Part shown: piece after piece, positions 54,120 to 62,742 of the stretch
Numbering within the stretch: the first letter of the stretch is position 1
Layout of the letters: the number at the start of each line of letters is the position of its first letter
From: Sphingomonas turrisvirgatae
GTDB lineage: Bacteria > Pseudomonadota > Alphaproteobacteria > Sphingomonadales > Sphingomonadaceae
NCBI RefSeq assembly: GCF_001721295.1
Contig: NZ_MDDS01000010.1
Coordinates: forward strand, 1 to 64,000
Reading direction: 5' to 3'
Length of the DNA stretch: 64,000 nucleotides
The notes under the pieces: generated by a model
The model's database searches: none
Told to the model about the DNA's origin: nothing
What the model saw: the letters and a program-made list of their open reading frames with translations, nothing else
Position numbers and translations under genes: made by a program

Positions 54120-55667
54120 TCAGACTGGTTGCAGGCCATAGCGCGCAATCCTGTCCAGCAGGTCGCGAGTGCTGGGCAGCCGCTGGATCATCGCCGCCGC
54201 CTCTTGCTTGTTATGCATGAAAAGCTGCTCGCCGTGGGCGCGCGCTTGCGACGACAGGCCGCGGGGCGGGACGCGCGTCTCGAAGCCCATTCCGTAAAGC
54301 ACATATTGATAGCTCGCGGCCGGGAACACTTCGACGGCGCGGTCGAAATCGTCATGCCATGGCGGCTGCTCGCGCCACAGGGTCAGGAGTTCGGTCAAGC
54401 TTTCGGGAATCGACTCCGTCCTGCGATTGTCGGCCCAGAACGGCTCGGTACGCCGGCTCAACAGATAGTGGAGCTTCAGGAAATCGATGATCCGCGCCCA
54501 GCGATAGGCGAAGGTCGTGTTATAGCGTCGTGCAACCGGGTCCATCGCCGCGCGTGTTGCCGGCATCTGCTCGGCAATGAACTGCGCCGCGATCTCGACC
54601 AGCAGGATGGCCGAAGCCTCCAGCGGTTCCAGGAAGCCTGCCGACAGTCCCACCGCCACGCAGTTGCGCTCCCAAAAACGCGTGCGATGACCGGCCTGGA
54701 ACTCGATCTTGCGCATCGGCAGCGCCTCGGCATCGCCGCCGATCGAATGGACATAAGCGCGCAGGTCTGCGCGCGCTGCATCATCATCGATATGCGCGCT
54801 GCTGTAGACATGACCGACGCCACGTCGGCTCTGCAGTCCGATATCCCAGATCCAGCCCGCCCGTTGCGCGGTCGAGAGCGTATGCGGCAGAATGGGGCTA
54901 TCGGCGGCCGGATAAGGCACCTGCACCGCCAGCGCGCGATCGGCGAACAGGACTTGCGTCCAGGGTATGAAGCCGACGCCGAAGTGCTCGCCCAGCAACA
55001 ATGCACGAAATCCGGTGCAGTCGATAAACAGGTCGCCCGAGATCTCGCCGGCCTGCATTGTCAGGACGGCGGCAATATCTCCATTCTCCGCCGACCGGAT
55101 CCCCGTGACATCGGCGGCGACATGGCGGACGCCAAGAACGCGCGTGCAGTGCTCCTGAAGAAACCGCGAGAACGCCCCGGCGTCGAGATGATAGGCATAG
55201 TTCGCCACCGCATCATATTCGGCGGTCGTGATCGCTTTGGGTGCACGTCCCGCTTCGCACAACGCTTCTTGCGGGCAAACCGCGGCGGCGAAAGAGCCAT
55301 CGGAAACGCCCGCCAGCCATTGCCTGGCCATGTTGGTCTCGAAATAGCCCTGCGGCAGCACCAGCGGGTGGTAATAGGCGTCGCCCTGCGAGCCATCGAC
55401 CCATCCGACAAATTGCGCCCCTTGCTTGAACGAGGCACTACACTGGTTGAGGAAATCGGTCTCGCGGATGCCCATGCGTTTGAGCGTTCGCCGCATCGTC
55501 GGCCAAGTTCCCTCTCCCACGCCGATAATCGGGACATTGGGCGATTCAACCAGGGTGATCTCAAGCGGGCGTTCATCGCTCTCGCGCGTCGCTGCAGCCA
55601 GGGTTCCGGCAGTCAGCCACCCGGCCGTACCGCCACCGACGATAACGATCCTCGTCACTGGTTCCAT
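54120..55667 (-). CDS. Tryptophan halogenase family flavoprotein
   Basis: A 515-residue flavin-dependent protein. The FAD loop is I-V-G-G-G-T-A-G-W (residues 8-16), V-G-E-G-T-W-P-T follows near 50, and a candidate active-site lysine is in A-S-F-K-Q-G-A-Q-F-V-G-W near 82. The halogenase signature W-x-W-x-I-P is changed to W-I-W-D-I-G, so true halogenation is doubtful. Similar proteins are common in alphaproteobacterial polysaccharide loci and have no known substrate. It forms an operon with SapC. Upstream lie a terminator-like hairpin and a TTGTCAACA site. Confidence 0.88.
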   Translation of the reverse strand: MEPVTRIVIVGGGTAGWLTAGTLAAATRESDERPLEITLVESPNVPIIGVGEGTWPTMRRTLKRMGIRETDFLNQCSASFKQGAQFVGWVDGSQGDAYYHPLVLPQGYFETNMARQWLAGVSDGSFAAAVCPQEALCEAGRAPKAITTAEYDAVANYAYHLDAGAFSRFLQEHCTRVLGVRHVAADVTGIRSAENGDIAAVLTMQAGEISGDLFIDCTGFRALLLGEHFGVGFIPWTQVLFADRALAVQVPYPAADSPILPHTLSTAQRAGWIWDIGLQSRRGVGHVYSSAHIDDDAARADLRAYVHSIGGDAEALPMRKIEFQAGHRTRFWERNCVAVGLSAGFLEPLEASAILLVEIAAQFIAEQMPATRAAMDPVARRYNTTFAYRWARIIDFLKLHYLLSRRTEPFWADNRRTESIPESLTELLTLWREQPPWHDDFDRAVEVFPAASYQYVLYGMGFETRVPPRGLSSQARAHGEQLFMHNKQEAAAMIQRLPSTRDLLDRIARYGLQPV

Positions 55668-55690
55668 CGCAGCCGCCCCGCCCTGGATTC

Positions 55691-55720
55691 AAGAAAATGG
55701 GCCGGCGCAATGCCGGCCCA
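55691..55720 (-). terminator. Intrinsic-terminator-like hairpin in the halogenase leader
   Basis: On the minus strand, TGGGCCGGC-ATTGC-GCCGGCCCA (55720-55698) forms a 9-bp stem with a 5-base loop and is followed by TTTTCTT. It lies 24 bases before the halogenase start codon, downstream of the probable promoter, so it could attenuate transcription, or be left from a lost upstream gene such as a TonB receptor. Confidence 0.7.
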
Positions 55721-56015
55721 GTACGAGGCTACCAGCTGGAGGGGACCGGCTTGGCCTGTGATCTTGGCAACCCGGCGGAACTCAAGGCAGCATTCCGGTC
55801 GAGCGGTGATGGATCGTTTGAACACGCGACAGGACAGTTGCGTCATCATCGTAGATTGTCAACACATGACGGCCGCAAGTTCGAATCAGTCGGTGGGTAA
55901 GACCGGGATGATAGGCTTGCGGCGATCGCTCTGAGGTGCCGCTCTTGAGTGTGCCCCGAACGGCCAGCGGTCCGTGATCGACCGGCGCTGACTGGCTGGT
56001 GACACGCGGCAGGGA
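55721..56015 (-). promoter_or_regulatory. Halogenase promoter region with candidate GntR operator
   Basis: TGTCAACA at 55857-55864 (minus-strand TGTTGACA, containing a TTGACA -35) is embedded in GTAGATTGTCAACA, identical to the stretch before the CRTAC1-like gene. With the leader at 55668-55720 this makes a 348-base gap to the GntR gene. No remnant of a TonB receptor or other gene was seen in any frame. Confidence 0.5.
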
Positions 56016-56621
56016 CTAACGCACATTGGTCTTCAATGCGGTGACGGCCGCCGCACCATTTCCGGCGCCGATCGCGGCGACGATCTGCTCGTGCTCTACG
56101 ATCGCCTGATCCGGCGAGGCCAATCGGCGATAGTTCATCCGCATCCGCATGATGATCGGTTGCCACAGATTCACGAGGTCGTCGCCCCCCGCTTCGTGGA
56201 CGATCAGACGATGGAAGGCGATGTCGGCTTTCGCGACCTCGGCGAAATTGCCGGCACGCAGCTGCATGGACAGGTCGTGCAGCGCCTCGCCGAGCCGTTG
56301 CAGAAACTCGCCTGAGGGATTCTGGGCGACTCGCTGCAGGGCGTAGGTTTCGATGTCGAGCCGTAGCTTGACCAGCATCGTCTGCACCTCGGGCGCGGCG
56401 ACATCGTTGACCCGGGTGTCGCGGTTCGCCCGGGTGACCAGCAGTCCTTCCTTTGAAAGCTCGAGCAGAACGTCCCGGATCGGACCGCGCGATACGCCAA
56501 AGCGCTGGGCGAGCGCTTCCTCGGTCACCTTCTGGTTCGGCGCCAATGCTCCGGCGACAATATCGGCTCGCAAGCGATCGGCGATCTGCTGTCGAATGCC
56601 AATGACTTCCATTTGCCCCAT
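56016..56621 (-). CDS. GntR family regulator with FCD domain
   Basis: A 201-residue DNA-binding protein. Residues 8-70 form the GntR winged helix (I-A-D-R-L-R-A-D-I, E-E-A-L-A-Q-R-F-G-V-S-R-G-P-I-R-D-V). Residues 80-200 form an all-helical FCD effector domain with metal-ligand-like D-I-A-F-H and E-H-E-Q-I. Such regulators usually repress sugar-acid genes and bind NTTGTxxACAAN-type sites, matching the TTGTCGACAA-like sequences found here, so it is the best local candidate for controlling the agar regulon. Start ATG 56621. Confidence 0.88.
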   Translation of the reverse strand: MGQMEVIGIRQQIADRLRADIVAGALAPNQKVTEEALAQRFGVSRGPIRDVLLELSKEGLLVTRANRDTRVNDVAAPEVQTMLVKLRLDIETYALQRVAQNPSGEFLQRLGEALHDLSMQLRAGNFAEVAKADIAFHRLIVHEAGGDDLVNLWQPIIMRMRMNYRRLASPDQAIVEHEQIVAAIGAGNGAAAVTALKTNVR

Positions 56622-56726
56622 TCAGTCCTCCCTGGCGGACAATGCCCGGCCTCAAGGCCGATCGCGCTGTCCGGCAATGTCCATTCGATGCGCACGCCGC
56701 TGTCGGCGATGCGCGTGGGTCGGATC

Positions 56727-57503
56727 CTATTTCAGCTGGTCGTCCCGACACAGCTGCACGGCCAGCCCATGGTCGGCGACCAGGTCTGCGCCGGTAATGG
56801 CTGCGGCGGCATCGGAAATGAGAAACGCGGCGACATTGCCGATCTCCTCGATCGTGGCGAAGCGGTGATCGGCGTGCATCGCGTTGAATCCGCGCTCGAG
56901 TTCGGGCGCATCGTCTATGACCTTCTGCACTGCTTCTGTCCGGGTAAGGCCGGGGCTCAGCGTGTTCACCCTGATGCCGCGCTGGCCCAGGCTCCAGCAC
57001 ATCGCACGAGTCATCGCGGCGATGCCGCCCTTGGTGGCTGCGTACATCTCATAGCCCGCGACGCTCGCGACCGAATGGTTCGATGAGATGTTGAGGATGG
57101 CGGAACCGGCCGGCATGACGGGGGCCAGCGCCTGGGTCAGCAGGAAGATCGAACGCACATTGGTCGCCCATAGCCGGTCGAGATCCTCGATCGGAAAGCT
57201 CAGCAGATCTCCTTCGATCGTCACGCCGGCATTGTTGATCAAGGCGTCGACCCGGCCGTAACGCTGTCGAGCTTCGCCGGCGAAGGCGGCGATGCTTGCC
57301 GGATCGGCGACGTCCAGTTGCATGAATGCAGCATCCCCGCCGCGCCCGGCAAGCTCGGCCGCCTTCTCGTCGCCATTGGCGCTGCGTTGGCCAAAGAAGA
57401 CGGTCGCACCCTGCGCGCAGCAGGCCTGTGCGATGCCCCAGCCGATGCCAGCGCCGCCGCCGGTCAGAACGACGACCTTGTCCTTGAGTGCAGTGGCGGT
57501 CAC
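56727..57503 (-). CDS. SDR family oxidoreductase
   Basis: A 258-residue short-chain dehydrogenase. The cofactor loop is T-G-G-G-A-G-I-G near residue 14, followed by N-N-A-G-V near 88, and the catalytic set is S in N-I-S-S-N and Y-A-A-T-K. The start is GTG 57503, overlapping the MFS stop (GTGA). It may oxidise galactose or another agar sugar, since the window has the next steps (lactonase, DgoK, DgoA) but no other obvious galactose dehydrogenase. Substrate unproven. Confidence 0.85.
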   Translation of the reverse strand: MTATALKDKVVVLTGGGAGIGWGIAQACCAQGATVFFGQRSANGDEKAAELAGRGGDAAFMQLDVADPASIAAFAGEARQRYGRVDALINNAGVTIEGDLLSFPIEDLDRLWATNVRSIFLLTQALAPVMPAGSAILNISSNHSVASVAGYEMYAATKGGIAAMTRAMCWSLGQRGIRVNTLSPGLTRTEAVQKVIDDAPELERGFNAMHADHRFATIEEIGNVAAFLISDAAAAITGADLVADHGLAVQLCRDDQLK

Positions 57504-59131
57504 GCGGGCTCCTTCTTCATGGCTAGGGTCGCAGCAATCTCCTCGATCGATCGGCCCTTGGTTTCGGGCAGCATGCGCCACAGCACGACGAAACCGATCG
57601 TCACGCACAGCGCATAGGTGCCGAAAACCGACGCAGCGCCGAAACTGACCAGCTGCCAGGGGAAAAGCTGCTGTACGAAATAATTGATCAGCGCGGTCAA
57701 CAGCGCGCAGGCAGGGATGGCCACACCCCGCACTCCTGTCGGGAAGATTTCCGCCAGGATAACCCACATGATCGGGCCGATCGAAAATTGGAAGGCGGCG
57801 ACGAACGCCGCAATGCCAATCAGCACGGCCCACAGATTGATCGAGGTGGCAGCCTTTAGCAGTTCCGCTTCATGACGCTCTGCCACGTCGCGTCCGATTG
57901 CGCCGTTCAGCGCCTGCTTGAACGCGACATCATTGTCGAACGTGACCCCCACGACCGGCGCGAGCGACGCGCGCTCGATCTCCACCGGCAGCGCTGCAAT
58001 GCGCGGCGCCTCCAGCCGATAGGTCGCCGTCGCGAAGGAAAGCGAGCAAGCAAGCAGGCTGACCGCAGCGACCGCCAGCCCGCCCAGCAATATCGTTCGC
58101 CGTCCGATGCGGTCGATGAACACCAGCGCGAGCGAGGTGGCGATGATACTGAACACGCCGTTCACGACCGGGACCAGGAACGAAGCGTCCGCGCCCACGC
58201 CCGATTGCTCGATCACATAAGGCGCATAGAACATGATGGCGTTGATTCCGGTCGTCGGCTGGACCGACGCGATGACCAGGCCGATGATTGTCGCACGAAT
58301 GATCGTGGGCGAAAACATCCGCGCCAGACTCTGCCAAGTGCCTTCGCTGCGCCCGGAATTTCCGGCGCGTTCAGCCTTAACCATTGCCTCGATTTCGGCC
58401 ACTGAGCGTTCCACCTCGCCTGCAGGGGCGAGTTGACGCATTACAGCAGCGGCCTCTTCTCGCCTGCCCTTGAGCAACAGCCATCGCGGGCTTTCCGGGA
58501 TCTTCAGCAGGAACAGGATCCACAGGATTGATGGCGGGATCTGTACCGCCAACATCCATTGCCAGGTGTAGCGATCCATGCCGGTGGCGGCCGCGATCGG
58601 CGCCCCGTCCGCGACCCAGCCCTGGATGAAATAATTGGCCAGGTAAGCTGCGAACAGGCCGACCACGATGTTGAGCTGGTTCACCGCGACCAGCAATCCC
58701 CGCTTCGCAGGCGGCGCAATCTCGCCGACATACATTGAGGAAACCGACAGCGATGCGAAGGCCAGGCCGCCAAGGAAGCGAAATGCGACGAGCTGCCACA
58801 ATGTCTGCGAGAACACCGCGCCGACCGCCGAGATCAGGTAGAGCCAGCCGATAATCAGCAAGGTCGTGCGCCGGCCCAGCCGATCGCAGACGAACCCCGT
58901 CACCATCAGAGCGAAGACGACGCCGAGCCCCGGCGCGCTCACCGCATAGCCGAAGCCGATGGCATCCGCGCCCAGATCGCGCATGACATAGGCCTTGGTG
59001 CCCGATACCAGCGCAGCGTCGAGGCCGAAGACGAACCCGCCGAAGCACACCATGATGGCAAGCAGCAGCGCGCGACGATTGGTGTCGACGCCGCCCATCT
59101 GGGTGGGCGCCGTTGCGATCGGTCCAGCCAT
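57500..59131 (-). CDS. Sugar-porter MFS transporter
   Basis: A 543-residue permease of the sugar porter family. Family motifs are D-R-L-G-R-R in the loop after span 2, P-E-S-P-R-W-L-L near residue 217, and P-E-T-K-G-R-S at the end. It should import hexoses such as galactose, or anhydrogalactose. It begins one base after the agarase stop, and its stop overlaps the SDR start, so agarase, transporter and SDR are one operon. Confidence 0.92.
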   Translation of the reverse strand: MAGPIATAPTQMGGVDTNRRALLLAIMVCFGGFVFGLDAALVSGTKAYVMRDLGADAIGFGYAVSAPGLGVVFALMVTGFVCDRLGRRTTLLIIGWLYLISAVGAVFSQTLWQLVAFRFLGGLAFASLSVSSMYVGEIAPPAKRGLLVAVNQLNIVVGLFAAYLANYFIQGWVADGAPIAAATGMDRYTWQWMLAVQIPPSILWILFLLKIPESPRWLLLKGRREEAAAVMRQLAPAGEVERSVAEIEAMVKAERAGNSGRSEGTWQSLARMFSPTIIRATIIGLVIASVQPTTGINAIMFYAPYVIEQSGVGADASFLVPVVNGVFSIIATSLALVFIDRIGRRTILLGGLAVAAVSLLACSLSFATATYRLEAPRIAALPVEIERASLAPVVGVTFDNDVAFKQALNGAIGRDVAERHEAELLKAATSINLWAVLIGIAAFVAAFQFSIGPIMWVILAEIFPTGVRGVAIPACALLTALINYFVQQLFPWQLVSFGAASVFGTYALCVTIGFVVLWRMLPETKGRSIEEIAATLAMKKEPA

Positions 59132-59132
59132 G

Positions 59133-61400
59133 TCAGTTCCCGTACCGGCGACGATAAAGATCGTAGTTGAAGCGCTTTCCGGCAGCGACCAGCTCCGGAT
59201 ACGGCATGTCGGTGTTGCTTACCCAGCCGACATTGTAATTCTCACCGTCATAGGCGCGCCCGGTCACTGGATCATCGACATATTGAAACCAGTGTGCGCC
59301 GACCATCATCGGATTGGCGAGGATCGAGTTCATGTACTGCTCATAGATGCGGCCGCGATCGGTTTGATCCGTCGCAATCACCAGGCCAGGGTGATAGAGG
59401 CCAGTGTCCGACGTCGAGCCGATATGGAATTCGCCGATGATCGTGGGCCGGTCGACCTTCTTGAGGAACCCCCAGGTATCCTCGTGGAAATCCTCGCGAT
59501 AGACGTTGTAGCTCAACACGTCGGAATATTTGATCGCCGCCTGGGTCACTTCCTCGGGCATGCCCCACTCCGCCATACGAACGCCCATGTACATATGGTT
59601 GGGCATGACTCGCTTGATTTCATCGCGAACCGTCCGGAAGTAGGTGTCGGCATAGTCCGCGAACAGCCGCGCCAGGTCGGGCACCGCCGCTTCCACGTCC
59701 GGGAGGGACGCGCCCGCGCCGAACGCATCCCAGGATGCATATTGGCTCTTCCATGCCGCGTTGAGCGCAGCGATGGTCGGGTATCGGCCGCGCAGCATCT
59801 CCACGAAACGCGCCTTGGCCGGGCTGTCGGCAGCAGATTTGGCGAGCGCGTTGATCACGGCTGCATAGCGATTACGATTCGTGTCGACCCGGCCCCAGCT
59901 CTTTTCATTGTCGACGAACACACCGACGCACCAGGGCGAACCCTTCACCTCGCGTGCGATCTGTTCGATCGTCAGACGCGCCCGGCGCTTGAACTCGGGA
60001 TCATACACGTCGGGCAGCGGCGACCAGTAATCGAAGCCCGATGACAATGTCTTGAAGTCGCCGATGATCCAGCCATTGGCGAAATAGGGCATTTTCTGGT
60101 TATCGTAGTACATCGGGTCGATCCAGTTCCCGAAGGAGGTCATGCCCCAGTCCTTCATACGATCCAGCGTCACCTGCCGCCACTTGGCCATGTAGTTATC
60201 GCCGTAACGGCGCTCGAGATTAGCGCCGTAGAAGCTGTAGATCTCCCCATGCTTCAGCGCGCCCTGATGGAAGGTGCGCCGATACCCGTAGTGCTTGCCA
60301 AGCGGCTCGTCATAGGACGGCAACCACTGGAACATTTGCCGGCGGATCGGGGACGCAAGGAACCGCGTGCCGCGAACCTCCGGCGCGACCGGCGCGAAGT
60401 CGCGCGAGTCCTCGGGCGTCAGCTCCTCCGGATCGATCTTGCGCACCGACGAGTCCACGAAGTCATAGCCCGTCACCGTCTCGAGATTCGCCATACGAAC
60501 ATTGGCGATGCCGCTCGAGAAGAACAGGTGGCCCTCGGGATCGACCAGCCACCATTTGCCGTCGACCTTCTCGGTGCGGAAGTAGCCGGTGCCGCGCACC
60601 TTGGGTCCGCTTGCCCAGCCGCCGAAACGCGATCGATCCGGCGGCCCGTTCGACGCCGCGAGCTGCGCCAGTTCCTTTTGCGCCGCGGCCTTCAGCTCCG
60701 CTTCGGAATGGATCTTGATTGGGTATTCCACCTTCGCCGCCTGGCCAAACGGGTCGACGATATCGGTAATGAAGAACGGATCGGTCGGTGGATTGCGGCG
60801 GAGGCGGAAATTATCGAAGATAAGGCTGCGAGGCGTCGTCATCGCCTGGGTGCGGATAGTGATGCTGACGATGCGCGACAGGTCGATTTTCTTGCTGCCC
60901 GTCCGCCAGAACAATTTCGTCTCATCGCTGGCCCAGCCCGGCGGGACTTCGCGCATCCCACTCTGCACCATCGCTTCGAAGCCCGACAGAACGGCATAGG
61001 CGGTCACTGACTTGCCTGCTGGCACCACCGCCATGGTGGTCTGAGACGCGCCGTTCGCATCGGTGATGATCAGAAAAATCTGGGTTGAGATTTTCGCCGG
61101 GTTCGCGATGTCGAACGCAAGGTTCACATCGCCCTTCCCGGTAAAATCCCAGGGCGTGGCGGGCTTGAGGACCACATCGTCCTCAGCGCGGGGCTGGAAA
61201 TCGACTCTGAGGCTTTTGCCGGGCCCGTTGGTGGCCGGGACGATTCGCGCCGAGGCATTCTCGGTTTGTGGCGCGATGCTGCGCGACGATTCGAAATCCT
61301 CGATCGTCCGGATCACGGTGTCCTGCGCCAGCGCGGACTGCGCCAGCACGGCAATCGCGCCCGATGCGAACAGCATCATCCTAATCGCTTGACCGCGCAT
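59133..61400 (-). CDS. Exported GH50 beta-agarase
   Basis: A 755-residue glycoside hydrolase. A Sec signal peptide (M-M-L-F-A-S-G-A-I-A-V-L-A-Q-S-A-L-A) precedes a beta-sandwich carbohydrate-binding-like domain (residues about 30-200) and a TIM-barrel GH50 domain. Recognised segments are F-F-S-S-G-I-A-N-V-R-M, F-G-N-W-I-D-P, the acid/base E499 in F-V-D-N-E-K-S-W-G and the nucleophile E657 in G-E-F-H-I-G-S. GH50 enzymes cut agarose and neoagaro-oligosaccharides, often releasing neoagarobiose. ATG 61400 has GGGGAGAG at ideal spacing. First gene of the agarase-MFS-SDR operon, with an ATTGTCTACAAT palindrome in its promoter region. Confidence 0.9.
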   Translation of the reverse strand: MRGQAIRMMLFASGAIAVLAQSALAQDTVIRTIEDFESSRSIAPQTENASARIVPATNGPGKSLRVDFQPRAEDDVVLKPATPWDFTGKGDVNLAFDIANPAKISTQIFLIITDANGASQTTMAVVPAGKSVTAYAVLSGFEAMVQSGMREVPPGWASDETKLFWRTGSKKIDLSRIVSITIRTQAMTTPRSLIFDNFRLRRNPPTDPFFITDIVDPFGQAAKVEYPIKIHSEAELKAAAQKELAQLAASNGPPDRSRFGGWASGPKVRGTGYFRTEKVDGKWWLVDPEGHLFFSSGIANVRMANLETVTGYDFVDSSVRKIDPEELTPEDSRDFAPVAPEVRGTRFLASPIRRQMFQWLPSYDEPLGKHYGYRRTFHQGALKHGEIYSFYGANLERRYGDNYMAKWRQVTLDRMKDWGMTSFGNWIDPMYYDNQKMPYFANGWIIGDFKTLSSGFDYWSPLPDVYDPEFKRRARLTIEQIAREVKGSPWCVGVFVDNEKSWGRVDTNRNRYAAVINALAKSAADSPAKARFVEMLRGRYPTIAALNAAWKSQYASWDAFGAGASLPDVEAAVPDLARLFADYADTYFRTVRDEIKRVMPNHMYMGVRMAEWGMPEEVTQAAIKYSDVLSYNVYREDFHEDTWGFLKKVDRPTIIGEFHIGSTSDTGLYHPGLVIATDQTDRGRIYEQYMNSILANPMMVGAHWFQYVDDPVTGRAYDGENYNVGWVSNTDMPYPELVAAGKRFNYDLYRRRYGN

Positions 61401-61458
61401 ATCTCTCCCCTTCGGCATTAGCTTTGCCAGCTTTTCGCCGCGCTTGCCCGTCATGTCA

Positions 61459-61575
61459 ATTGTCTACAATGGTTTATAGCGCCAACGGATCGCTGCCGGT
61501 TCTGCAGCGGCTTGCTAAGCCACTGACAACCTGCCTACTGTCGACAATTGACAGAACGGTCGACAATTGACAATT
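61459..61575. promoter_or_regulatory. Divergent operator region between the agarase gene and cycloisomerase copy 2
   Basis: ATTGTCTACAAT (61459-61470) is a perfect inverted repeat of the FCD-GntR type upstream of the agarase gene. Three more TGTCGACA/TTGACA-like elements crowd 61539-61575 (CTGTCGACAATTGACAG and GTCGACAATTGACAATTG), the last being part of the direct repeat, just before the cycloisomerase ribosome binding site. Confidence 0.6.
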
Positions 61576-62725
61576 GGGGAGGATGGCAGGGGTGACGAGC
61601 GCGGGCGCCGCGATGGGCGGTGATCAGGTGGTGGCAGCTGGCGAGGCGGCGCGCATCGTGGCGGTGGAGGCGGTGCTGTACCGTGTGCCGCTGGCCGAGG
61701 CGCTGGTCGATGCCGGGCACGGCCTGCACACGCATTTCGAGCTTGTGACCTGTCGCATCGTCTGTGCCGACGGGGTCGAGGGTGTCGGCTACACCTATAC
61801 CGGCGGCACCGGGGGCGGCGCGATCCGCGCGCTGCTGCGCGAGGATATCGCCCCGCTGCTCAAGGGCGCCGATGCGCATGATGTCGAGGCGCTGGCCGCG
61901 CGCATGCGCGCCACGCTACACTATCTCGGTGTTGGCGGCATCTGCGGCTTCGCCATCGCCGCCGCCGACATCGCGTTGTGGGACATTCGCTGCAAGCGGC
62001 TCGGCAAGCCGCTCTGGCAGGTCGCCGGCGGCACCGATCCTGCCGTCCGCTGCTATCGCGGCCTCATCGACCTTGGCTATTCCGACGACCAGCTGCTCGA
62101 GCGCGTCGCCGCCGAGTTCGCCGCCGGCCATACCGGCATCAAGCTCAAGGTCGGCCGCCCCGACATCGCCACCGACATCCGTCGCGTGCGCGCCGTGCGC
62201 GAACTGATCGGCACCGATCGCGCGCTCATGGCCGACGCCAACTATAGCTGGGACGCCCCCGCCGCCATCGCCTTTGCCCGCGGCGTCGAAGACATGAACC
62301 TGGCCTGGTTCGAGGAACCCGTCGCCCATGACGACCTCGACGCCTATGCCAGCGTCGCCGCCGCCACCGCCATCCCGCTGGCCTCCGGCGAAAACCTGCG
62401 CACCCCGGCCGAGTTCGGCCAGGCCATCGCTCATCACGCCATCGCCGTCCTCCAGCCCGACGCCTCCAATATCGGCGGCATCACCCCTTGGCTCGACGTC
62501 GCCCGCCGCGCCGCAGCCGCCGGCAAACCCGTCGCATCGCACGGCATGCACGAACTCCACGTCTCCCTCATGGCCGCCATCCCCAATGCCGCCACCCTCG
62601 AAATCCACTCCTTCCCCATCGACGCCTACACCACCAACCCCACCACCGTCACAAACGGCAAAACCGCCGCTCCCAACACCACAGGATCAGGCGTCAGCTT
62701 CAATACCCAACGCCTCAAACCACAT
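61559..62725 (+). repeat. 1167-bp direct repeat, copy 2
   Basis: Offset of 13328 bases from copy 1 (48231-49397), same orientation, one mismatch noticed (T at 61674). Recombination between the copies would remove the intervening catabolic genes as a 13.3-kb circle. Confidence 0.95.
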
Positions 62726-62737
62726 AAAATCGGATAA
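61592..62737 (+). CDS. Enolase-superfamily enzyme, probable 3,6-anhydro-L-galactonate cycloisomerase, copy 2
   Basis: The protein is the same as the copy at 48264-49409 except for Val28 instead of Gly28 and the C-terminal K-I-G instead of Q-V-I; all catalytic residues are kept. Start GTG 61592 follows GGGGAGG by 9 bases. It is followed after 5 bases by the zinc alcohol dehydrogenase and then the KduD-like gene, the enzymes expected after cycloisomerase, so this copy may be the ancestral one for this pathway. Gene conversion or very recent duplication explains the identity. Confidence 0.8.
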   Translation: MTSAGAAMGGDQVVAAGEAARIVAVEAVLYRVPLAEALVDAGHGLHTHFELVTCRIVCADGVEGVGYTYTGGTGGGAIRALLREDIAPLLKGADAHDVEALAARMRATLHYLGVGGICGFAIAAADIALWDIRCKRLGKPLWQVAGGTDPAVRCYRGLIDLGYSDDQLLERVAAEFAAGHTGIKLKVGRPDIATDIRRVRAVRELIGTDRALMADANYSWDAPAAIAFARGVEDMNLAWFEEPVAHDDLDAYASVAAATAIPLASGENLRTPAEFGQAIAHHAIAVLQPDASNIGGITPWLDVARRAAAAGKPVASHGMHELHVSLMAAIPNAATLEIHSFPIDAYTTNPTTVTNGKTAAPNTTGSGVSFNTQRLKPHKIG

Positions 62738-62742
62738 GCGTC

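Noticed and set aside
55721-55860. Possible TonB-dependent receptor C-terminus upstream of the halogenase
   Set aside because: All minus-strand frames were read, and none ends in the aromatic beta-strand pattern expected of an outer-membrane barrel.
53955-55934. A 659-codon plus-strand frame across the halogenase
   Set aside because: Arginine- and alanine-rich shadow; the minus-strand halogenase has intact FAD motifs.
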